From NCBI GenBank assembly GCA_937922175.1, contig CAKZUU010000133.1:1-7106 (forward strand): 7,106 bases of DNA. The letters run 5' to 3'. Of the stretch, positions 1 through 5,376 are shown one piece after another. The notes below the pieces were generated by a model, which saw nothing but the letters and a program-made list of their open reading frames with translations, was not told the origin of the DNA and made no database searches. The DNA comes from an uncultured Gemmataceae bacterium (lineage in GTDB: Bacteria; Planctomycetota; Planctomycetia; Gemmatales; Gemmataceae). Within the stretch, counting starts at the first letter, position 1. Every line of letters starts with the position of its first letter. Both the position numbers and the translations under genes were made by a program.

Positions 1-619
1 AACGGCTCGGAAGCCAACGTGTCGGGCGGTGATGATGGATCGTTTGACCAATCGCGATGAGGGCGGGCAAAGCGTAGCTCACGACCGGCAATCGCGCCCA
101 GCGATACCACGATTGCGGCAGGCAGGCCAACTCAAATGGCAACGGTGGGACCTCGGACCAGGGGACCAGACCAGCCAAAGCGGCATTCATCAAGATCGGG
201 ACGGAAAACGTTCGATCTTTCCCATATCGCCGTCGGATCGTTTCGGCCTGTTCTGCCGGTGTGGCGCCCCCATGGTCGCGGAGAAAACGTTCGGCACGAA
301 CCACCACGTCGGCACAGTGAGCAGCGGCTCCGCTGAGATGAAACGCCGCCCGCACCAACATGGTTGTGGAGATATTGCTGAAACTCTTGATCGTGTCGCC
401 CCAGCCCCCGTCTTCATTCTGATGGGCGCTCAACCAGGTGATCCCCTGCTTCACCGACTCGTCATATCCGCTCACCAAGCTCAGAGCACTGACCGCGACC
501 GCCGTTGACAACGCGGAGGAAGAAAGCTCTCCGATCCAGAAGCCGTCGTTTGTTCGCTCTGCGAGTAATTCCGTCTTGGCCCGCTGATACGCGGCTTCGA
601 TTCGAGATGAGGAAACCAT
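1..619 (-). CDS. Squalene-hopene-cyclase-like protein, N-terminal part (cut by window start)
   Basis: Direct translation from the ATG at 619 gives 206 codons with no stop to the window edge, so the C-terminal part is missing. Residues 59-74 (GITWLSAHQNEDGGWG) form a classical QW motif of the squalene/oxidosqualene cyclase and prenyltransferase superfamily. Residues 26-40 (GFWIGELSSSALSTA) match the usual N-terminal 'DG-W-GEL' segment. Residues 158-192, with PFELACLP followed by WARLPVVSYALPALIAIGQ, resemble the hopene cyclase stretch running from 'PEIMLLP' to 'VSYWARTVxVPLLxL'. Family members fold as two alpha/alpha barrels and cyclise linear triterpenes at the membrane. The DXDD catalytic motif lies in the C-terminal half, which is not visible, so activity cannot be judged. 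An in-frame ATG at 677-679 would add 20 residues without family character. Neither start has a clear Shine-Dalgarno sequence. The gene lies 89 nt behind the DUF1501 gene on the same strand and may share its transcript. Confidence 0.85.
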   Translation of the reverse strand, partial: MVSSSRIEAAYQRAKTELLAERTNDGFWIGELSSSALSTAVAVSALSLVSGYDESVKQGITWLSAHQNEDGGWGDTIKSFSNISTTMLVRAAFHLSGAAAHCADVVVRAERFLRDHGGATPAEQAETIRRRYGKDRTFSVPILMNAALAGLVPWSEVPPLPFELACLPQSWYRWARLPVVSYALPALIAIGQTIHHHRPTRWLPSR

Positions 620-708
620 ATGCCGGTTATTATGACAAAAGGCCGCAGTCTCGACTCCGGCGCGATCTGGCACCTTCATCGTGACTGCGGGGCGAGATCG
701 TATTGGGA

Positions 709-2055
709 TCAGATTAATTCGCGAAGCGCGGGTTGCTCCACGATATGTTGGGGGCGGCCCGTGGGATCGGGAATCGTCGTCGTCATCGGATCCAGTCCCA
801 GGTTGTGGTAGATGGTCGCCACCACTTCATTGAACGTGACCGGACGAGAGACGGCGTATTCGCCGAGCCGGTTCGTGGCACCGATGACCTGACCGGTTCG
901 CATTCCGCCACCCGCAAGCAGGGCACAACTGACCTGCGGCCAATGATCGCGCCCGGCGTTGGAGTTGATCCGGGGCGTTCGGCCAAACTCGCCCCAGGCG
1001 ATGACGGTCACGTCATCGAGCATCCCCCGCACTTCCAGGTCCTGAATCAAAGCACTGAAAGCCTGGTCCAATTTCGTGCCGTGATCGCGCACCAGTTCGA
1101 AGTTCTGCCCGTGACTGTCCCATCGCCCAAACGTCAGCGTCACGCAACGAACTCCCGCTTCGACCAATCGTCGGGCAATGAGCAATTGATCGTTGGCCGT
1201 CGGCGCTCCGTCGTATTGGTAATTGTACGGTTTGCCATCTCCGTACATCGCACGAACCTTCGGGCTTTCTTTCGACAGGTCGAGCGCGTCTAACAATTTA
1301 CTGGACGTCAGAACGTTGAGCGCCTTCTCCGTGGCAGCATCAAAACCTTGAAGGGCCCCCACAACGTCGATGTCCCGCCGCATCTGATCGAACCGAGCAC
1401 GCAGTTGCTTACGATCGGCCAGGTGTTGCTGAATGATCGGATGCAGGCGCATGTTGGCGAGCCCTTCGCCGTCCGGTCGAAATGCCTGGTAGCTTGGGCC
1501 TAAAAAGCCGACGGCTCCTGGCTCGCCCCAAGGGCGATGTTGCGTCGGAGCGGTCAGACCGACGAACGGGGGCACCGATGGATCCACGGGCCCAAGCAGC
1601 TTTGATAAGACGGCACCAATGCTCGGGCGCCCTCCAATGGGACGAAGCGATTCCGCGAGGAAGCCGGAGTAGCACTGCACGTTGTCGTGACGATCCATCG
1701 CCCCGACCACGGAACGGATAAAGACGCACTTATCGGCAAGGGCCGCGATTCGCGGGAAGCACTCGCCGATCATAATTCCGGGAACTTTTGTGTGGATCGG
1801 CTTGAATTCGCCGCGAATTTCGGCCGGGGCTTCGGTTTTGATGTCCCACATGTCCTGGTGAGGTGGTCCACCCCCCAGAAAGATGTTGATCACGGCTTTA
1901 TGCGGCGAGGTGGGTGTGCCACGCGCCAGTTCAGCACGGGCGATGTCAGCCAAGCTCAGATGCCACGACCCAAATGAGAATGCCCCGATTTTCAAAAACG
2001 AACGCCGCGAGATGCCATCGCAATACCGTTGCGTCGGTCCAAACACGGTCAACAT
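709..2055 (-). CDS. DUF1501 domain protein with twin-arginine signal
   Basis: This is a 448-residue protein of the DUF1501 family, which belongs to the alkaline phosphatase/sulfatase-like fold and is greatly expanded in Planctomycetes. No reaction is established for the family. Residues 16-22 (SRRSFLK) followed by a mildly hydrophobic stretch form a Tat signal, so export in folded form is expected. Family landmarks in order are GGGPPHQDMWD at 61-71, FGRWDSHGQN from about 309 (W312, D313, H315), WGEFGRTPRIN at about 354-364, GRDHWP around D370 and H371, and a C-terminal GRPQHI segment. The Asp and His residues are the likely metal or active-site ligands by analogy with the fold. Length is normal for the family. 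The ATG at 2055 is preceded by TGAGGT with a suitable gap. Many planctomycete DUF1501 genes sit beside a DUF1549/DUF1553 cytochrome-like partner, but none is present in this window. Confidence 0.95.
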   Translation of the reverse strand: MLTVFGPTQRYCDGISRRSFLKIGAFSFGSWHLSLADIARAELARGTPTSPHKAVINIFLGGGPPHQDMWDIKTEAPAEIRGEFKPIHTKVPGIMIGECFPRIAALADKCVFIRSVVGAMDRHDNVQCYSGFLAESLRPIGGRPSIGAVLSKLLGPVDPSVPPFVGLTAPTQHRPWGEPGAVGFLGPSYQAFRPDGEGLANMRLHPIIQQHLADRKQLRARFDQMRRDIDVVGALQGFDAATEKALNVLTSSKLLDALDLSKESPKVRAMYGDGKPYNYQYDGAPTANDQLLIARRLVEAGVRCVTLTFGRWDSHGQNFELVRDHGTKLDQAFSALIQDLEVRGMLDDVTVIAWGEFGRTPRINSNAGRDHWPQVSCALLAGGGMRTGQVIGATNRLGEYAVSRPVTFNEVVATIYHNLGLDPMTTTIPDPTGRPQHIVEQPALRELI

Positions 2056-2062
2056 GGCGGAG

Positions 2063-2070
2063 ACCTCATC
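2063..2070 (-). promoter_or_regulatory. Ribosome binding site for the DUF1501 gene
   Basis: Read on the minus strand, TGAGGTCT lies just upstream of the ATG at 2055. The GAGG core pairs with the 16S anti-Shine-Dalgarno sequence at a normal distance and supports that start. Confidence 0.5.
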
Positions 2071-2145
2071 AGGCGGGCGTGGGGACCGAGCTCAGAAGGC
2101 TCGGCGGCGGGATCAATCGGCTTGGTAGCCTCAGTACCATTTACA

Positions 2146-2174
2146 AAACTAAACCTCGGTGATCGGATTGTCAA
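2146..2174 (-). promoter_or_regulatory. Candidate sigma70-type promoter upstream of DUF1501
   Basis: On the minus strand a perfect -35 hexamer TTGACA (2169-2174) is followed by exactly 17 nt and then TAGTTT (2146-2151), which matches the -10 consensus at 3 of 6 positions. It sits in the gap between the deaminase stop and the DUF1501 start and would give a leader of roughly 80 nt. The perfect -35 box and ideal spacing are in its favour; the weak -10 box counts against it. If real, it separates DUF1501 and the cyclase-like gene from the three upstream genes. Confidence 0.4.
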
Positions 2175-2260
2175 GTCCGGGACCACTCACCGAAATCTCG
2201 GTTTGCCCTCATCGTTGGGGGGCCGAACGATCAGATCATCTTGGCTCCCTGCCGACGCTC

Positions 2261-2887
2261 TCACATATCTTTCTGCGTCTGTTCGCTGGCGGGTGCCGGC
2301 AGATCGGTCGCATGGCCGTTGTACACCTCCCCGCCCATCTGACGATAAAGGCGAAACACCTCGCATGCTTCAGTCTCTAACAATCGGCGAATCACCGTCA
2401 CGCCTCGGTCACGCAGGTAGGCGTAGCTTTCCGGGAATACGGGTCCTTCGTCGAAGCCGACTTCCGTTGCGGCCTCGCGCGGGGCACCACACACCAGCCG
2501 ACGCACGCCAGACCAAAAAGTCGCTCCCAAACACATTGCGCAAGGGTCGCAAGAACTGTACAGTTCGCATCCGAACCGGTCGAGATGATAGTTTCTGAGT
2601 CGGTGGTGTGCTAAAAGCAAGGCGACAATCTCGGCGTGCAGCACGCTATTTTGAGCTGGCACGACCAAATTGACACCAACGGAGACCAACGTGCCATCTT
2701 CGTCAAACACCGCCGCCCCAAAGGGACCGCCTGTCTGACGAATGACATTCTCCCGTGCCAGCGAGATGACAAATCGCATCCTTTCTGAATCGTCAAGAAA
2801 CCTCCGAGATGGCTCGATCGATGGGACGAGCCAATCGGGTAACTTCACCGACAGGGACACGGGCAGGAGATTCATAACACAGGTCAT
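2261..2887 (-). CDS. Zinc-dependent nucleoside/nucleobase deaminase (CDA fold, GuaD/TadA-like)
   Basis: This 208-residue protein belongs to the cytidine deaminase-like superfamily, in which a zinc-activated water removes an amino group from a base. Zinc ligands and catalytic residues are visible: H84-A-E86, where E86 is the proton shuttle, and P115-C116-A-M-C119. The preceding G53-G54-P-F-G57 is the usual substrate-side loop and N73 matches the conserved Asn. The layout 'SSCDPCAMCLGATFWSGVRRLVCG' at about 111-134 and the following FDEG motif (145-148) resemble guanine-deaminase-type proteins more than pyrimidine deaminases, but the substrate cannot be fixed from sequence. There is no signal peptide, so it is cytoplasmic. 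About 35 residues precede the core fold. ATGs at 2875 and 2779 are alternative starts, and none of the three has a convincing Shine-Dalgarno sequence. It lies 39 nt behind the CxxC protein gene on the same strand. Confidence 0.88.
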   Translation of the reverse strand: MTCVMNLLPVSLSVKLPDWLVPSIEPSRRFLDDSERMRFVISLARENVIRQTGGPFGAAVFDEDGTLVSVGVNLVVPAQNSVLHAEIVALLLAHHRLRNYHLDRFGCELYSSCDPCAMCLGATFWSGVRRLVCGAPREAATEVGFDEGPVFPESYAYLRDRGVTVIRRLLETEACEVFRLYRQMGGEVYNGHATDLPAPASEQTQKDM

Positions 2888-2926
2888 CGCTGGTTGAACG
2901 AATCCACCAATGCCGCCGGGACGATC

Positions 2927-3481
2927 TCATTTCGCGTCGAGAATCTTTGGCAGCGCCGCAAGCACCTCCCGCCGCCGTGAGCTGGTCAATTCACCGGCAC
3001 GGAAAGCGAAGTTAGCCACCACGCGCTTTTTCGTGAAGAGGAGAACGGTGACGTCTGCCTCGGGAGCCAAGCGATAGCTGGGCGGCCCATCGGAGTCCTC
3101 GAAGACGCCCAGCGGCATCGTCCTGATGGCATGCGTTTTCCCCCACTCGATGATCTGACGATCGATTTTTAAATGATCGTCGTAAAGAAAGGTGATCCAG
3201 CCTCGAAGCGGAGTGTTTTTCGGGTCGGCCACGGCTCGATCGAGAGCTGCCGCCAACTCCCCCAACTCGTTGCTGAGCGACCGCGCGAAGATCACGACAG
3301 CGGGTTGATCTGCCGTCTCGCAAATGTAACAGGTCAGTTGGCCACGCTCTTTGCCAGTGGAAACAATAAACGTGTACGGACCGGGCCTTTCACCGACCGG
3401 CACGCCGGACACACAAGGATCCTCGGCCCAAAGAAATGACGACACAACGAGGAGAAGGAGAACGGTTTGCCCGCGATACAT
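2927..3481 (-). CDS. Secreted thioredoxin-like protein with CxxC motif, function unknown
   Basis: This 184-residue protein has an N-terminal signal peptide (MYRGQTVLLLLVVSSFLWA, likely cut after A19), so it should act outside the cytoplasmic membrane. The start at 3481 is chosen because it begins at the signal peptide and has GGAG 6 nt upstream; a GTG at 3541 would add 20 polar residues and overlap the preceding gene. Visible elements are C23, then ERPGPY (31-36), C51-Y-I-C54, and a strand-like PAVVIFARSL followed by a helix. The spread of predicted strands and helices, including VTVLLFTKKRVVANFAF near the C-terminus, suggests a thioredoxin-like fold. However, the CxxC lies before the first core strand rather than after it as in thioredoxin, so a classical oxidoreductase site is doubtful. 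Similar planctomycete hypothetical proteins are recalled but no function is known. It sits 46 nt behind the TPR gene. Confidence 0.8.
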   Translation of the reverse strand: MYRGQTVLLLLVVSSFLWAEDPCVSGVPVGERPGPYTFIVSTGKERGQLTCYICETADQPAVVIFARSLSNELGELAAALDRAVADPKNTPLRGWITFLYDDHLKIDRQIIEWGKTHAIRTMPLGVFEDSDGPPSYRLAPEADVTVLLFTKKRVVANFAFRAGELTSSRRREVLAALPKILDAK

Positions 3482-3485
3482 CTTT

Positions 3486-3491
3486 CTCTCC
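3486..3491 (-). promoter_or_regulatory. Ribosome binding site deciding the start of the CxxC protein
   Basis: On the minus strand GGAGAG lies directly upstream of the ATG at 3481, with its GGAG core 6 nt from the start codon. It favours this ATG, which begins the signal peptide, over the upstream GTG at 3541. Confidence 0.6.
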
Positions 3492-3527
3492 GATGAAACT
3501 GGCCCAAGGAGATCGGAGCCACATCGA

Positions 3528-5150
3528 TCATCGTAATCCACGTTGGGTCTCCATGGTGGAATCGACCGGCGATGAGAGCAAAGGTTGCTTGGGCACGGAT
3601 CGGGCGATCTGGTCTCGGAGGGAGTTTAAGGCATCGGAGTCGGCCCGGCGCCAGAACTTCGCGGCTAACGCCGAATAGCGCTGCGCTTCACGAGATCGGC
3701 CTCGATGTCGGCAAAGCGCCTCCAGGCCGAGGGCCGCTCGCACGCTGCCCGGGTCGTGAGCCAACGCTTCGAGCAGTCCCTCTTCGGCGATCTCCCATCG
3801 TCCGACCGACAGTGCTGCCAATCCCCAAACTTCCATGTAATAGGCTCCGTTGCCCCAGGAGTGATGCTGGAAGTCGTCTTTTGTCCGATCCACGGCCCGT
3901 TGCAACAACTTCAGCCCCTCATCAGGGGCACCCGTTCGACACATCAACAGCCCTTGGGTCTCCCAAAAATGCAATTCGGTCTGTCGCTTCTTGGGGGAAT
4001 TCGTCAAGGCATGACGAAGGATTTCAATCTCAGCGGCGGCTCGCCCCCATTCTCCCTGATGGATCGCGCGAAGAGCGGCATAATAGGCCGCCGCAGCTTT
4101 ATCGTGCTTGCGATGGTGATCGATGATCGGCTGGATGGCAGCCCAATCTCCTTCGGCTAAGAGCAGACGAAACCACGGCAGCCAATGTTTGTAACCCGCT
4201 TTTTCCGCTTCCTCCTTGATCCGACGCGCTTCTTGATATCGCCCATCATGCACCAAAGAGATGGTCAAAATCTCGAGATGATGCGAAAACTGCCAATCCT
4301 CCGCGGGCTTGACGTTCTGGTCGGCGTGGTAGGCTCGTTGCAGTTCGATCGCCCGCGCGGACAGGTCCGTCGTTTTGTCCCATCGACCCAGCCGAGTCGC
4401 TAAATGGGCCTGCATGTGAAACGCATGCGGAATCCCCGGGGAGGACTCGATGTATCGATCGGCGTAAGGCAATCCGAGAGCCGGTCGTCGGATGTTCTCG
4501 TAGTGGTGGACCAGTTCGTGATTCGCACCGGGGTGCAGAGGATTGATCCGGAGCAAGGCTTTGTAATAGGGGACGGCGCCCGCCGGATCGCTCACTTGGG
4601 CCCGAGCAAACCACGCCTCCTGATCGTCATCGTGCAAAGCGAGCAATTCGTCGAGCGTTTTCTGAGCGGCCGACTTTCGCTGATCGGGGGGCAGTTTCTC
4701 GTCGGTCAGCCCTTTTTCTTGCAAGCGCGACAATATGAGTTTTTGCTCTCTCGGGTCGGCCCGTGACATCAGCTCTTTGGCCTTCTTCAAGGCGGCGAGG
4801 TGATCCCCCTTGCCCCATTTTTCCATCGCTCGGGACAAACCCCAGTAAGCGAATGCGCAATCGGGGTCGTGTTGGGCGGCGGTCTCGAATGATCGGGCCG
4901 CCTCGAGCCAGACGTAGGAGTAATAAAATCCCAGGGCCTGGTCGATATACGCCTGACACTGAGGTGACGGAGTGCTGACCCGATAGCGATACCGACAGAG
5001 ATTCGGGAAAAGTTTCGCCGGAGCCAAACCGGTCAGCGGCAGTTTCGGAGAAGAGTCGGCCGCATCCTTTTTGGGTTTCGGCAGGCCCGGAGGCAAAGGG
5101 AAAGAGGTCAAGACCACGACACAGAAGCTGCCGAAAGTCGCCCAAGACAT
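3528..5150 (-). CDS. Exported tetratricopeptide repeat protein with conserved His motifs
   Basis: With the ATG at 5150 this protein has 540 residues: a hydrophobic N-terminus (about 4-17), a Pro/Lys-rich linker to about 50, then helical repeats to the end. TPR-like helix pairs are recognisable at about 72-110 (LEAARSFETAAQHDPDCAFAY), 192-218, and several more in the C-terminal half such as GRWEIAEEGLLEALAHDPGS. TPR domains act as protein-binding scaffolds. The segment H206-PGAN-H211, H215-H216, H242 and H245-MQA-H249 matches a motif pair seen in a group of bacterial secreted TPR proteins and could bind metal, which is inference. Starts are ambiguous: the ATG at 5150 has GAGG 9 nt upstream but no positive charge before its hydrophobic stretch, the ATG at 5195 supplies arginines, and a GTG at 5231 is also possible. 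It is first in a possible operon with the CxxC protein and deaminase. The stop is at 3528-3530. Confidence 0.88.
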   Translation of the reverse strand: MSWATFGSFCVVVLTSFPLPPGLPKPKKDAADSSPKLPLTGLAPAKLFPNLCRYRYRVSTPSPQCQAYIDQALGFYYSYVWLEAARSFETAAQHDPDCAFAYWGLSRAMEKWGKGDHLAALKKAKELMSRADPREQKLILSRLQEKGLTDEKLPPDQRKSAAQKTLDELLALHDDDQEAWFARAQVSDPAGAVPYYKALLRINPLHPGANHELVHHYENIRRPALGLPYADRYIESSPGIPHAFHMQAHLATRLGRWDKTTDLSARAIELQRAYHADQNVKPAEDWQFSHHLEILTISLVHDGRYQEARRIKEEAEKAGYKHWLPWFRLLLAEGDWAAIQPIIDHHRKHDKAAAAYYAALRAIHQGEWGRAAAEIEILRHALTNSPKKRQTELHFWETQGLLMCRTGAPDEGLKLLQRAVDRTKDDFQHHSWGNGAYYMEVWGLAALSVGRWEIAEEGLLEALAHDPGSVRAALGLEALCRHRGRSREAQRYSALAAKFWRRADSDALNSLRDQIARSVPKQPLLSSPVDSTMETQRGLR

Positions 5151-5376
5151 TGTGGAGAACCTCAAGGAGCGGGGCAGGAGAGCAATTGCTATCATCGCGC
5201 AACTCAATTTCGCTGTCCAGGCTACCGACACCGAAATCGTTCAACGTGAGCGTTTTTTGAGAAAAGCCGTTTCGTGGGGCAGTGCCTGAATCGGATCCGT
5301 CGCGCTTTGCCGGCCAAACGACACCCGGACGAGAGAAGTGAGGTAGATTTGCAGCATCCCGGCTGAGGTGCGCAAC
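5151..5376. other. Divergent intergenic region
   Basis: These 226 nt separate the leftward TPR gene from the rightward toroid-DUF362 gene and must hold both of their promoters unless the TPR gene starts further upstream. I found no convincing -35/-10 pair on either strand. The only symmetrical element is a perfect 10-bp palindrome AGCAATTGCT at 5181-5190, which is short enough to be chance and would fall inside the TPR reading frame if that gene starts at 5195 or 5231. Confidence 0.5.
5365..5370 (+). promoter_or_regulatory. Ribosome binding site for the toroid-DUF362 gene
   Basis: GAGGTG lies 6 nt before the GTG at 5377 and 9 nt before the GTG at 5380, a strong Shine-Dalgarno match with normal spacing. 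It supports a GTG start there over the ATG at 5419, which would fall just before the conserved GGGWGY segment. The GTG at 5368 is part of this site. Confidence 0.6.

Noticed and set aside
29..508. 159-codon open frame on the plus strand
   Set aside because: It is antisense to the cyclase-like gene, which carries a QW motif; the plus-strand translation resembles nothing recognised.
620..679. Upstream ATG at 677-679 as the start of the cyclase-like gene
   Set aside because: The added 20 residues have no family resemblance and there is no Shine-Dalgarno sequence before it; the ATG at 619 starts close to the conserved domain.
733..1293. 186-codon open frame on the plus strand
   Set aside because: It is antisense to the DUF1501 gene, whose family motifs are clear; its translation shows no recognisable domain.
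2189..2202. Inverted repeat ACCGA-GATT-TCGGT (minus strand) after the deaminase gene as a terminator
   Set aside because: The stem is only 5 bp with no T-run after it, so it is not a convincing intrinsic terminator.
5257..5285. TTGAGA at 5257-5262 as a -35 box for the toroid-DUF362 gene
   Set aside because: No -10-like hexamer occurs at 16-18 nt downstream; the sequence there is GC-rich.
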